DNA from: Pontibacter liquoris
Lineage (GTDB): Bacteria > Bacteroidota > Bacteroidia > Cytophagales > Hymenobacteraceae
DNA: 64,000 nt
Direction: 5' to 3'
Assembly (NCBI RefSeq): GCF_022758235.1
Contig: NZ_JALEBG010000002.1
Location: 496,001 to 560,000 of the forward strand
Shown: positions 40,712 through 50,179 of the stretch, piece after piece
Numbering within the stretch: position 1 is the first letter of the stretch
Layout: every line of letters starts with the position of its first letter
Position numbers and translations under genes: made by a program
The notes under the pieces: model-generated
The model's database searches: none
Told to the model about the DNA's origin: nothing
What the model saw: only the letters and a program-made list of their open reading frames with translations

Positions 40712-42250
40712 TGTTGCACAACTCTCCAGTAACTCCTGCTCCCTATTATTTTTTAGGACCGCCCCCTTTTCTTCTACAAAAATAACAGTAAAAGCAGCCT
40801 CTGCTCCGGCCTAGGCAGGGCCATGAGGGCTATTTGGCTTCTTTTTGGGATAAAGCGCAGCAATTTCTGCAGGTTGTAGGCTGCCGCTGCCAGCAGCATC
40901 CCTTTTTGGGCCAGCTTCAAACCCCTGGTGTTGATTTTGCGCATGCCCAGGAAGTTGAGGAGCGTGCCCAGCACCGGCTCCACCGTAGCCTGCCGCAGGC
41001 GTTTCATGCGCCGGCCCCAGCGGCTATTCAGGCGGGTGATGACCCTTTCGTACTCGTCACGGTATTAGGTGACTTCTATCTTTTTGACGTGCAGGTGACC
41101 GATGCACCTCTCTTTCAAGGGACAGTCCCTGCAATCCTTGCGGGTGGTGTAGTAGGTCCTCTTCCTGTTGTTGTTTTTCTTCTCTACCAGCACGTTGCGG
41201 AAAGTCACCTTTTTGCCCTCCGGGCATAGCCAGTAGTCACCCTCCTGTTGGTAGGCAAAGCCTTCGGGGCCGCCTTTGTAAGTGCCGTGGGGCGGGATGA
41301 AGGCCGTAATGCCCGTCTGTTCCAGGAAAGCGTAGTTCTCCCCAGAGGAGTAGCCGGTGTCGGCCAGCAGGGTGCTGCAGCGCAGGTTTAGGAGCTGTAG
41401 CCTCTGAGTAAGCCCACCGAGCAGAGCTGGCAGGCACAGGCTGTCTTTACGGTCAGCATGGTCCGCTTGCACATGGGTAATCACGTGGCGGGAAGCATCT
41501 ACTGAGAGTTGCATCAGGTAGCAGAGCTTGCGGGCCTTGCCGGGCTTGACGGCTATTCTGGCGCTCGGGTCTACGGGCGAGTAGTGGGTCTTATTAGAGG
41601 TGAAGCGGCTGTTCTTGTTGCTGGCCCCGGGGTGCTGATCCTGGCCCCACTTTATGTTGCGGGCCCGGATCTCCTGCAGCTCGTCGCGGCTGGCGGTGAG
41701 GGTGCGTTGCTGCTGGCTTGCCTTGTCGCGCATGGCCTTGCGGTCAGCCGGGCTCATGGCCCTGACCCGCTCCAGGTGGTCGACCAACTCCTGGCGGGGC
41801 ACCTTCAACTCCAGCGAGTCCATGGAGGCGTTGGCTTTGATCAAAGCAGAATCAATGACTTGGGTGTGGCCCGAGACCATGCCCGCCTCCACGCACAGGG
41901 CAAGCACGCGCGTGAAGACCTCCTCAAACAGATCCAGCCTCAGGCTGCAGTGCTCGATGATTTTTCTGTCTGATACAATGTTCTCCAGGTGACCCACTAG
42001 GCAGAGCTTGAAGAAGACTACGGGATCAATTGAGTGTTGGCCGCAGCGGCCGTAGTAGGGCTGGGTCAGTTTGTAGAGGAACTCCAGGTCCAGCCTGTGC
42101 TTGAGCTGCCGGTAAAAGTTATGCTCCGGCACATGTGCCGAGAGCGAGAAGCGCAGCTCCCGCTCGTCCTCGAAAGTTTTCCTGCCCTGCATTCCATCAA
42201 AGATTTGGTACTATCTGCTTTTACGCCTATCTTCAATAGGTTGTGCAACA
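40712..42250. mobile_element. IS1182-like insertion element
   Basis: About 1.54 kb. The ends are 11-bp terminal inverted repeats TGTTGCACAAC (40712-40722) and GTTGTGCAACA (42240-42250). The trinucleotide AGC flanks both ends and may be a short target duplication. The single gene inside encodes a transposase of the IS1182 type that carries an in-frame stop. Right beyond the element no obvious interrupted gene is seen. Confidence 0.75.
40774..42192 (-). pseudogene. IS1182-family transposase with in-frame stop
   Basis: The frame 42192-40774 covers 473 codons and reads as a DDE transposase of the IS1182 type. Residues 1-60 hold a DUF772-like N-domain (QPYYGRCGQHSIDPVVFFKLCLVGHL). The first catalytic Asp lies in TQVIDSALIKANASMDSLE, the second in TLLADTGYSSGENYAFLE, and a cysteine cluster CRDCPLKERCI follows near residue 360. 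A TAA at 41065-41067 stops translation after residue 375 (KKIEVT). The same frame then continues YRDEYERVITRLNSRWGRR and RLRQATVEPVLGTLLNFLGMRKINTRG, which are normal transposase C-terminal sequence holding the expected final Glu region. A single CAA-to-TAA change would explain it. Confidence 0.85.
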
Positions 42251-42490
42251 AGCACCACACCTATAGGTTAGCTACGCCATCCCATAGCCCAGTACGTTAG
42301 ATCATAACACACCCACACAATTATGTAAAGCTAAGGGCAATTGTTCCTTACCTAATTTTATAAGCTGATGGCATACTTTAAAGCAAGGCAGCTATGAACA
42401 ACTGGCGGTGGAAAGGGGCCTAGGCTGCCTTCCGGCAAACAGCACGGAAAGGCAATCGTTTCAGTTTCACATCCCGGAAAACAAGGAAGC
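42251..42490. other. Spacer between the insertion element and the SRPBCC gene
   Basis: No gene recognised. It probably holds the promoter of the 42491 gene. No inverted repeats other than the element end were noted. Confidence 0.5.
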
Positions 42491-42958
42491 ATGCTTATGG
42501 CCACCACTACAAATTCAAAAATCATTCGGGCAACCAAGCATAAGATTTATACCGCTTTTACAGACAGGAACGCTTTAGAAGGTTGGCTTGCTCCAACCAA
42601 TATGGTTGGAAAAATTCACAACTTCGACTTAAAAGTGGGTGGAGGTTACAGTATGTCGCTTTTCTACCTTGACAGCGAAACGGCCGGTAAGACGTCAGAG
42701 AACGAAGATCGTTTTTATGCAACGTTTGTCGAACTTAAACCCTATGAAAAGATTGTCCAGACCATTCATTTCAGGTCAGACAACCCTGGGTTTGCAGACG
42801 AAATGACAATGGAAGTCTTATTAGAAGGAGCTGCAAACAACGCAACAAAAGTAACGATCGTTTTTAGAAACATTCCGGTAGGTATAGACCCGAAAGACAA
42901 TGAAACCGGAACAGAACAATCACTCGAAAAATTAGCCCGTTATGTGGCCGAAGATTAA
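42491..42958 (+). CDS. SRPBCC (AHSA1-type) family protein
   Basis: A 155-aa START-like domain protein. The opening SKIIRATKHKIYTAFTDRNALEGWLAP and the later FDLKVGGGYSMSLFY, FYATFVELKPYEKIVQTIHF and IVFRNIPVGIDPKDNETGTEQSLEKLARYV follow the AHSA1/activator-of-Hsp90-like pattern, whose fold forms a hydrophobic cavity for small ligands. The ligand is not evident. ATG codons at 42491 and 42497 could start it. It lies in the AT-richer block with the 43170 gene, same strand, 211 bp apart. Confidence 0.85.
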   Translation: MLMATTTNSKIIRATKHKIYTAFTDRNALEGWLAPTNMVGKIHNFDLKVGGGYSMSLFYLDSETAGKTSENEDRFYATFVELKPYEKIVQTIHFRSDNPGFADEMTMEVLLEGAANNATKVTIVFRNIPVGIDPKDNETGTEQSLEKLARYVAED

Positions 42959-43169
42959 CCTGGTGAACGAATCACTACCGAAGCCATTGGTTTAACCCAG
43001 CGGGCAAGTATAAACTCAACATTCGTAATTCGATTTGGCTTTTTGGAAAGGCCAACCAGGTAATTTTCCAATGCCATACTTTCGCCAGGCTTGTAAACGG
43101 CTCGTGCATGCTATGGCAACACAGCACTGGAACGAGTATTATTAATGAACTATACATCAAGAAAAAACT

Positions 43170-43763
43170 ATGAGAAAAATAATTGTGTTGGAATTTATTA
43201 CCCTGGATGGGGTAATGCAAGCCCCTGGCGGACCTGAGGAAGACACATCAGGCGGTTTTAAGTATGGCGGCTGGACGGCACCTTATGGCGACGAAGATTT
43301 CGGGAAAGCGCTGGAAAAACAAATGAAACCTGCCGATCTTCTTCTGGGCAGAAAAACATTTGAGATTTTTGCCAGCTACTGGCCAACCCGTGCAACTGAA
43401 TGGCCGGGCATCAATGATGTTACCAAATACGTCATGTCCGGAACCATGAAAAAGGCAGATTGGGAAAATTCCGTTTTCCTTGAAAGTGTGGCTGACATCG
43501 AAAAACTCAAAAGCTCAGAAGGCTCAGACCTGCAGGTATGGGGCAGCGGCGAGTTTGTGCACACACTTCTCGAACATGACCTTGTGGACGAGCTTTGTCT
43601 TAAAATTTTCCCGGTAACGCTTGGTAACGGGAAAAAGCTGTTTGGAGAGGGCATCATGCCGGCGGCGTTTACCTTAACAGAAAGTTTAATTACATCAACC
43701 GGCGTCATTATTGCCAATTACAAGCGCGCCGGAGAAGTGAAGACTGGTACCGTTAGCGCTTAA
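43170..43763 (+). CDS. Dihydrofolate reductase-like (RibD C-terminal) protein
   Basis: A 197-aa protein of the RibD_C/DHFR-like superfamily. It starts RKIIVLEFITLDGVMQAPGGPEEDTSGGF, with the family TLDGV motif; then LLGRKTFEIFASYWP, YVMSGTMKKADWENS and LQVWGSGEFVHTLLEHDLVDELCLKIFPVTLGNGKKLF. These make NADPH-dependent reductases, but the substrate is unknown; RibD deaminase is absent. The gene is alone with about 210-bp spacers and shares the composition of the neighbouring accessory genes. Confidence 0.88.
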   Translation: MRKIIVLEFITLDGVMQAPGGPEEDTSGGFKYGGWTAPYGDEDFGKALEKQMKPADLLLGRKTFEIFASYWPTRATEWPGINDVTKYVMSGTMKKADWENSVFLESVADIEKLKSSEGSDLQVWGSGEFVHTLLEHDLVDELCLKIFPVTLGNGKKLFGEGIMPAAFTLTESLITSTGVIIANYKRAGEVKTGTVSA

Positions 43764-43950
43764 GGGAATAAAGCAAAGGCGGTGACATAGGGGCCCTTAC
43801 GCTACCACGAAAAGCCTAAACTGCTGGCATCGTATTTCTGCCCTGGCAGAACACAGCCTTCCGCCAGGGCAGCAATATGCATTCGCTTCTTTTACTTAGC
43901 ATTTGTTTAAAATACATCATTATCTTTTCGGGAAAATAAGCACCCTGCAC

Positions 43951-45537
43951 ATGAAAGGTCTTCCACTTAAGTTCGATCAAGGTTTATTGCGTTTCATTTC
44001 CTTTTTGCTCCTAAGCCTTATTTGTGCTGCAAACAATTCGGCTTACGCTAAAAAAACGAAGCAAACGCTTCAATATACTGTTTCGATGCCCGATCCTGCT
44101 TCCCATTATTTTCATGTGGAACTACATTGCAGCGGCTGGGATGAAGATACCATTGATTTTAAGATGCCGAAATGGATGCCAGGTTACTACCAGATAATGG
44201 ATTATGCCAAAGCCGTGGAGGGCTTTTCAGCAGTGGATAATAAAGGGAAGCGCTTGGTTGCAAAGAACCTGAATGACAACACGTGGCAGGTTGTTGTTAA
44301 AAAGAACAAGCCCTTTAAGCTACGTTACAAGGTAAAAGCGGACAGGGAATTTGTAGCAACCAGTTACCTAGACAGCACTCATGCCTACATCGTGCCTACG
44401 GGGTTGTTCTTCTATGTAAATGGCCATATAAATACCCCGGTTATGGTAAAAATAAACCACGGAAAACAATGGCCTAAAATAGCGACAGGCCTTGCGCCGG
44501 TAGCAGGCAAAACAAATGAATTTATGGCGCCCGACTTTGATATCCTCTACGACAGCCCCATACTGATCGGAAACCTGGAAGAGCTGCCCTCCTTTACTGT
44601 AAATGGGATCGAGCACCGTTTTATCGGCTACAAAATGGGGGATTTTGACCGTACCCGGTTCATCAACAACCTGAAGAAAGTGGTAGAAGCTGCAGTAGCA
44701 GTTATTGGCGACGTGCCTTACAAACAGTATACCTTTATCGGCATTGGCCCGGGTCGGGGCGGTATTGAGCATTTGAATAACACCACTGTAAGCTTTGATG
44801 GCAAAGAACTAAACACCGAAAGCGGCATGAACCGGATGATGAATTTTCTGGCGCATGAATATTTTCATCATTACAATGTAAAGCGCATCAGGCCCTTTGA
44901 ACTGGGGCCTTTTAACTATGACAAAGAAAACAAGACCAACCTACTCTGGGTGAGCGAAGGATTATCTGTTTACTATGAGTATTTAATTGTAAAAAGAGCC
45001 GGGTTAATAGATGAACAAACGCTGCTTACAAACTTCGAGAATAATATCAACACGATAGAAAACAACCCCGGTCGCCTTCATCAATCCCTCACGCAAGCCA
45101 GCTTCGAGACCTGGGGCGATGGCCCCTTCGGGAAACAGGGAGCAGATGCCAACAAATCCATATCTTATTATGATAAGGGACCTGTTATCGGAATGCTGCT
45201 GGACTTTGCGATTCGGAACGCGACAGAAAACAAGAAGTCCCTGGATGATGTCTTCAGGCTATTGTACTGGCGCTATTATAAAGAACTACAGCGCGGGTTT
45301 ACTGATGCTGAATTTCAGCAGGCATGCGAAACGATAGCAGGGACATCCTTAACACCGGTCTTTGAGTATGTTTATACCGCAAAAGAAATCGACTACAATA
45401 CATTCCTCTCTCCTGCGGGCCTGAAGCTGGAAGAAGATACAAATTTGCAAACCGGAAAAAGAAAATTTACCATCAACAGAACAGACAAAGCAGATGCCGG
45501 CCAGTTAGCTCTTTTACAAGCGTGGCTAGGGAAGTAA
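43951..45537 (+). CDS. M61-family metallopeptidase
   Basis: A 528-aa secreted zinc peptidase, from the ATG at 43951 with a hydrophobic segment (LLRFISFLLLSLICAANNSAYA) as signal peptide. The glycyl-aminopeptidase-type core contains the zinc motif HEYFH in LAHEYFHHYNVKRIRPFELGPF, followed by LWVSEGLSVYYEYLIVKRAGL with the third ligand Glu. Family relatives have an N-terminal beta domain, seen here as YTVSMPDPASHYFHVEL. A C-terminal PDZ domain common in the family appears to be missing or very short. The gene is AT-richer than recJ next to it. Confidence 0.9.
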   Translation: MKGLPLKFDQGLLRFISFLLLSLICAANNSAYAKKTKQTLQYTVSMPDPASHYFHVELHCSGWDEDTIDFKMPKWMPGYYQIMDYAKAVEGFSAVDNKGKRLVAKNLNDNTWQVVVKKNKPFKLRYKVKADREFVATSYLDSTHAYIVPTGLFFYVNGHINTPVMVKINHGKQWPKIATGLAPVAGKTNEFMAPDFDILYDSPILIGNLEELPSFTVNGIEHRFIGYKMGDFDRTRFINNLKKVVEAAVAVIGDVPYKQYTFIGIGPGRGGIEHLNNTTVSFDGKELNTESGMNRMMNFLAHEYFHHYNVKRIRPFELGPFNYDKENKTNLLWVSEGLSVYYEYLIVKRAGLIDEQTLLTNFENNINTIENNPGRLHQSLTQASFETWGDGPFGKQGADANKSISYYDKGPVIGMLLDFAIRNATENKKSLDDVFRLLYWRYYKELQRGFTDAEFQQACETIAGTSLTPVFEYVYTAKEIDYNTFLSPAGLKLEEDTNLQTGKRKFTINRTDKADAGQLALLQAWLGK

Positions 45538-45697
45538 ACGATCAGGAAAACAGCTTATACCTACACCCGAACCATAATAAAGGTATTTAGCACCAGCGGC
45601 GGTTTACTGATATCCTTCAGCTGTTCACGGCATCTTGCTTGGCCGGATGTTCCATGAACTTTCAGCCTTCGCAAACGCCCGTTAAATCTTCCCCCTG
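45538..45697. other. Convergent spacer between M61 and recJ
   Basis: No gene seen. No strong hairpin terminator was found between these two convergent genes. Confidence 0.45.
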
Positions 45698-47404
45698 CTA
45701 CTTTATCCGGATGTCCTTGATGCGCAGCTGCAGCGAAATCACGCCGCGGTAGATATTTTCCTCTACCGTAAAGCATACATCAAACGGAATGCCTTTGGAA
45801 ATACGATGGTAATAATCGCTGAGGCCAAAACCGATGGCATCGATGCTGTAGAAGCCGTCCTGCGTGAGGCGCAGCTTCAGGTGTGAGTCGCCCACCACAC
45901 GCAGGCTGCCGGTATCATATACGCACTCCGACACAAACACAGGCCGCATGTTACCCGGTCCAAAGGGCTCCATCTGCCGGATGATGTTATAAAAGTTGCG
46001 GGTAATCTGGCTGAGCTGAATCGGCGCGTCTATTTCGATCTGCGGAATCTTCTGGTCGTCGGTAATGGTGGCGCTCACTACCTGCTCAAAGCGCTCCCGG
46101 AAGGCAGGCACATTCTCGATGGGCAGGGTGAGGCCGGCGGCATACATGTGCCCGCCAAATTGCTCGAGCAGATCAGAGCAGCTCTCGATGGCGTTATGCA
46201 CGTTAAAGCCATGCACCGAACGGGCCGAGCCGGACGCTTTGCCATTGGAGTGCGTCAGGATAATGGTGGGGCGGTAGTATTTTTCGATGCAGCGGGAAGC
46301 CACAATGCCGATCACGCCTTTGTGCCAGCTCTCCTTGTAAAGCACTGTTGAGTTGGCCGAGCGCAGAAAATCATCTTCCTCGATCATCTGCAGTGCCTCT
46401 TTGGTAATGTTGGTGTCTTTGTCGCGGCGGGCTTTGTTGGATTCGTTGATGATATCGGCCGTTTTAATAGCCTCCTCTTTGGTTTTAGCCAGCAGCATGT
46501 GTACCGAGTTCTTGGCGTCGCCCATGCGGCCTGCCGCGTTGATGCGGGGAGCAAAGCCAAACACAATGCTGGTGATATCCATTTCGCCGGTAATAGCAGC
46601 CAGTTCTTTTAAGGCGTCCAGGCCGGGACGCATGGGTCGGGGACCGTTTAGCAGCTGCAGACCATAATAAGCCAGGATGCGGTTTTCGCCGGTGATGGGC
46701 ACAATATCGGCCGCTATACTTACCACCAGCAGGTCCAGCAAGCTGTAAGCTTGGTCGGGGGCAATGTCGTTCTGCTGGCAGAACGCCTGGATCAGCTTAA
46801 AACCAACGCCACACCCCGAGAGCTCCTTGTAAGGATACGGGCAATCCACCCGCTTGGGGTCCAGCACGGCCACGGCCTGCGGCACATCGTCGTCGGGTAA
46901 GTGGTGGTCACAGATAATAAAGTCGATACCTTTTGCGCTGGCATAAGCCACCTTATCGGCCGATTTGATACCGCAGTCGAGGCTAACGATCAGGGAGAAG
47001 CCGTTTTCCGCTGCCCAGTCCACGCCCTGTGAGGATACGCCGTAGCCTTCTTTATACCTGTCCGGGATATAGAAATCTACCTGGGTGGTATACTCCCGCA
47101 GGAAGCTATACATGAGCGCCACAGAGGTGGTGCCGTCCACATCATAATCGCCATACACAAGTATCTTCTCATTGCGATGCAGGGCCTCGTTGAGGCGGTT
47201 TACGGCGCGGTCCATGTCCTTCATCAGGAAGGGATCATGCAAATCGTCGAGGGTGGGGCGGAAAAAGTGCTTGGCTTCTTCGAAGGTGCAGATGTTGCGC
47301 TGGCACATGATACCGGCAAGCGTGGGACTTATTTTCAGGCTTTGCGCTAACTGCTCCACTGCCTCTGCCGGTGCTTCCGGGCTTAATTCCCACCTCTTGT
47401 CCAT
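45698..47404 (-). CDS. recJ: Single-stranded-DNA-specific exonuclease RecJ
   Basis: 5'-3' exonuclease on single-stranded DNA for recombination, mismatch and base excision repair. The 568-aa protein has normal length. The DHH-type metal-binding set is visible: ILVYGDYDVDGTTSVALM, LIVSLDCGIKSADKV and FIICDHHLPDDDVPQAVAVLDPK. The DHHA1 region follows with FGFAPRINAAGRMGDAKNSVHMLL, and a C-terminal RecJ OB domain (GPGNMRPVFVSECVYDTGSLRVVGDSHLKLRL) ends the protein. A Ser-Ile pair in VVSIAADI is written AGT-ATA inside an AAGTATA heptamer. It is alone on this strand. Confidence 0.96.
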   Translation of the reverse strand: MDKRWELSPEAPAEAVEQLAQSLKISPTLAGIMCQRNICTFEEAKHFFRPTLDDLHDPFLMKDMDRAVNRLNEALHRNEKILVYGDYDVDGTTSVALMYSFLREYTTQVDFYIPDRYKEGYGVSSQGVDWAAENGFSLIVSLDCGIKSADKVAYASAKGIDFIICDHHLPDDDVPQAVAVLDPKRVDCPYPYKELSGCGVGFKLIQAFCQQNDIAPDQAYSLLDLLVVSIAADIVPITGENRILAYYGLQLLNGPRPMRPGLDALKELAAITGEMDITSIVFGFAPRINAAGRMGDAKNSVHMLLAKTKEEAIKTADIINESNKARRDKDTNITKEALQMIEEDDFLRSANSTVLYKESWHKGVIGIVASRCIEKYYRPTIILTHSNGKASGSARSVHGFNVHNAIESCSDLLEQFGGHMYAAGLTLPIENVPAFRERFEQVVSATITDDQKIPQIEIDAPIQLSQITRNFYNIIRQMEPFGPGNMRPVFVSECVYDTGSLRVVGDSHLKLRLTQDGFYSIDAIGFGLSDYYHRISKGIPFDVCFTVEENIYRGVISLQLRIKDIRIK

Positions 47405-47483
47405 ATGCTGTGCTGCTATACTCGTAATGTTGGTTGCAAAGGTAGTTAAAAACAGGGTTCCGGGGTAATGCCGGCCGGGCGGC

Positions 47484-47514
47484 TTTCTAGTATAGCCCGT
47501 TTTTCATACTTTTG
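47484..47514 (+). promoter_or_regulatory. Promoter-like pair before the 36-aa gene
   Basis: TTTC at 47484-47487, a 19-bp gap, then TACTTTTG at 47507-47514 nearly match the Bacteroidota consensus. The GTG start follows 23 bp later. Confidence 0.55.
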
Positions 47515-47536
47515 TATCTCTACAACAGGTTTGGCC

Positions 47537-47647
47537 GTGAAACGATTCAGAGACCTTTTCAGAAAGTATAAAAATTATTCCCTCGACCTCATCATGTATG
47601 GGTTCTTCCTTCTTTTTGTTCTCCTGCTTTTCATCTTCTTCAGCTAA
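47537..47647 (+). CDS. Small membrane protein (36 aa)
   Basis: Too short for routine gene finding. From a GTG at 47537 the frame encodes a basic N-terminus (KRFRDLFRKYKNYS) and one hydrophobic helix of about 17 residues ending in FFS before TAA. Such basic-helix-hydrophobic layouts suit small single-pass membrane proteins. A consensus-like promoter lies just upstream. Conservation cannot be shown from one sequence. Confidence 0.5.
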   Translation: MKRFRDLFRKYKNYSLDLIMYGFFLLFVLLLFIFFS

Positions 47648-48128
47648 AACAGGTACCGGAGCGTTGGTGTAGGTTTATAAACCGCGCCTTTTTAGCTGGC
47701 TTTTCCGGCACCTGAAAACAGGTATGACGAGGATGAACACGCCGGCTTTAGCTGTCTTTTCAATTCTTATACTTGTAGAAAGCAAACAGCAGGAATTTAT
47801 ACTTCGGATTACAAATCCGGAAGAGCGATCTTTAAGTGCCTTCTCAATTCTTATACTTGCAGGAAGCAAACAGCAGGAGTAATCATCCCCCTACCCCCTT
47901 CAAAGGGGGACATTCGGCACGAGCAGTTTAGAATGACATTTCTTGCATTAAAAGCTTATTACCCAACAAAGGATAGGAAATAAAATTCAAGTAAAATGTC
48001 CCCCTTTGAAGGGGGTAGGGGGATGACAACCGCCTGAACTTATACTTGCAGGACTTTACAAGGCTTGGGTACCTTGAAGTACCTGATCATACTTAAAGCT
48101 ATAGAAGTATGATCCAGGTAAATTCAGA
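47648..48128. repeat. Intergenic repeat cluster (direct repeats and inverted CCCCCTTTGAAGGGGG modules)
   Basis: No gene is supported. A 39-bp direct repeat with three mismatches lies at 47756-47794 and 47840-47878, each containing TATACTT. Two copies of the CCCCCTTTGAAGGGGGTAGGGGG module lie in opposite orientation near 47886-47911 and 48000-48024, about 90 bp apart, so they can pair. A hairpin at 48079-48120 (TACCTGATCATACTT with complement) follows. Confidence 0.7.
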
Positions 48129-48164
48129 GGTTAATTGATACTTAAGTAAAAGTATCAATTAACC
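48129..48164 (-). terminator. Terminator of the TPR-protein gene
   Basis: GGTTAATTGATACTT (48129-48143) and AAGTATCAATTAACC (48150-48164) form a perfect 15-bp stem with a 6-nt loop, touching the stop codon at 48165. Confidence 0.75.
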
Positions 48165-49988
48165 TTAATTCACTACATCGCCGCGTAGCTTCCGGAAGCG
48201 CTTGCGGGCTTCGGCGGCGTATACACTGCCCTGGTATTTGATCAGAAACTGGTTGTACAGCTCCTTTGCTTTTTCCGGGTCCTTCAGGTTGTTTTCGTAG
48301 ATATAAGCCATCTTATAGAGCGCATCATCGCTCAGGATATCGCTTTGCGGCAAGCTCACGATCTTCTGCAGGTTGGCAATGGCCTGTTCAAAATTACCCT
48401 CCCGCTCATAGATCTTCGCTTTCTGAAAGTATATTTCATCGGTAAGGCTGTGGCCGGGATATTGCTGCAGCATCTTATCCAGGGCCGTGAGCGCCTCCGG
48501 CAACTTGTTCTGGAAGATGAGCAGGTCGATGGCCGCATAGTCCTGCATGGCAGCTGTGGATGTGTCCAGGCCGGTGTTATCGGTAATAAGCAGGCTCAGG
48601 TCCATGGCATCGTTGGCAATTTCGCGGCTGGTGGCTAATTTCAGGATATCCAGGTGTGCCTGCGCCAGCTCGAAATCGCCTTTGTAATAACTCAGGCGGG
48701 CATTGCGCAGTTTGGCTTCGTAGCCGATCGGGGTGTCTTTGTTTGCTTTCTCTACCTGCGCATATAACAGGGTGCTTTCCCAGGGCTCTCCTTTCAGCAG
48801 GTATATATCGCCCAGGGTCAGCTTGCTGTCTGCTACTACGGCCGGGTTTGCCCGCGGCATGTTAATGGCTTCCTGCAGCAGCGCAATGGCTTTGTCTTTG
48901 TCATCGAGGTAAAAGGCGTACAGGCCGGCCATGTGCTGGAGGGCCTCCACCGTCTGGTCGTTGCGGCCTACATCGGCCAGCAGCTTTTCATAATCTGCCA
49001 CCAGGCTGCGCACCTTCTGCAGGTCCACCGGAAAGGCATGCTGCACCTGCTCCTCGCGTGCATTTATCAGGCGCTGGCGGGCTATCAGGTAGTAGGGGCC
49101 GTCCGGGTATTCCTTCACAATGTATTCGAAGGCTTCGATAGCGCCCTGGTAGTCGTTGTTGCGGGCACTGATAGCTCCCAGCTCCATTACCCGTACGCCG
49201 CCGCTGTGCGTGCGCTTATCAATGGCCCGCGCCTGCAGCATGGCACTGTAAAAATCGCGCCGCTGGATGTAGAGCCACACCAACAGTTCGCTCATAGCCA
49301 GCTGATCCGGGTTTTGCTGCACACGCAGCAGCAGTTCCTTTTCCAGCGCATCAAAGTCCTTGTCCTCGGTAAGAGCATTTTGCAGCATGTTCTGCACATA
49401 GCCCAGCTCCTGCTCGTCCTGGGCCAGCAGATTGAGCACCTCTGGGATCAGGCGCTCGCTTTTGTGCTGAAACATGTATAGGGCAATAAGCGAGTGCGTG
49501 TTCTCCTGCGGATCTTTACTTAGCTGGCGGCCCTGCAGATAGGTTTTCTCGGCATAATCAAAGAGCTCGTTCTCCATAAAGGCGCTGGCCACAGAGATAA
49601 CTGCTTCGGGTTTGAGCTGCCCGATAAGCTTGTTATAGTATTTGTCGGCGCCGTCTTTATCGCCGGCTGCCAGGTATACCCGCCCCAGGTCCACGGCATA
49701 GGCGGGTATATCGGGGTAGCGCTTCATGGTTTTCTTTACCAGCTTCTCGGCTTCTTTGTAGTTGCGCTGGGCCAGCAGCGTGCGCAGGTAATCGGGGTAT
49801 ACTTCGCTGAACAGGCGCGAATCCGCTATCAGCTTGCCGTAAATGGCTTCTGCCTTGCTGTAGTCGCCTTTGCTGAAGTACTCGCGGGCAAGTGCCAGGT
49901 CCTGCGTCTGCGCCCGGGCCACCGGTGCGGCACATAGCAGCAAAAGGGTTAGCAGGATAGTATAAGTATAGTATGATTTCACCAGCAT
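48165..49988 (-). CDS. Secreted TPR-repeat protein
   Basis: A 607-aa exported protein of repeated helical hairpins. Residues 1-26 (from the ATG at 49988) form a signal peptide ending ARAQ. The rest is almost entirely TPR-like: AREYFSKGDYSKAEAIYGKLI at the start, EVYPDYLRTLLAQRNYKEAEKL, AISARNNDYQGAIEAFEYIV in the middle, and IYFQKAKIYEREGNFEQAIANLQKIV and PEKAKELYNQFLIKYQGSVYAAEA near the end. The last parts resemble the outer membrane lipoprotein assembly repeats (YbgF/BamD-like). It is likely to be periplasmic. Partners are unknown. Confidence 0.82.
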   Translation of the reverse strand: MLVKSYYTYTILLTLLLLCAAPVARAQTQDLALAREYFSKGDYSKAEAIYGKLIADSRLFSEVYPDYLRTLLAQRNYKEAEKLVKKTMKRYPDIPAYAVDLGRVYLAAGDKDGADKYYNKLIGQLKPEAVISVASAFMENELFDYAEKTYLQGRQLSKDPQENTHSLIALYMFQHKSERLIPEVLNLLAQDEQELGYVQNMLQNALTEDKDFDALEKELLLRVQQNPDQLAMSELLVWLYIQRRDFYSAMLQARAIDKRTHSGGVRVMELGAISARNNDYQGAIEAFEYIVKEYPDGPYYLIARQRLINAREEQVQHAFPVDLQKVRSLVADYEKLLADVGRNDQTVEALQHMAGLYAFYLDDKDKAIALLQEAINMPRANPAVVADSKLTLGDIYLLKGEPWESTLLYAQVEKANKDTPIGYEAKLRNARLSYYKGDFELAQAHLDILKLATSREIANDAMDLSLLITDNTGLDTSTAAMQDYAAIDLLIFQNKLPEALTALDKMLQQYPGHSLTDEIYFQKAKIYEREGNFEQAIANLQKIVSLPQSDILSDDALYKMAYIYENNLKDPEKAKELYNQFLIKYQGSVYAAEARKRFRKLRGDVVN

Positions 49989-50179
49989 AGTATAAATAGG
50001 CACACGGATCAGGATAAAGGGACCAGACTTTTCAGGCAGATTGGAGCTTAGCAGGCGGCGTTCATCAAACCAACCATAGTCTACCTGCCCTTCTTATACT
50101 TCGTTCTCCTAAAACGTTGGCAAAGCCAAAGATGATGTGCCTGCCCGGTTATAAATAAAGATACGTAAACTCACCCAAA

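Noticed and set aside
40774..41007. A separate small gene after the transposase
   Set aside because: It is in frame with the transposase beyond the TAA and reads as the normal transposase C-terminus.
47675..47869. Minus-strand ORF with repeated SIRIEK units
   Set aside because: The protein repeat merely mirrors the 39-bp DNA direct repeat in the spacer, and no start signal or promoter fits.
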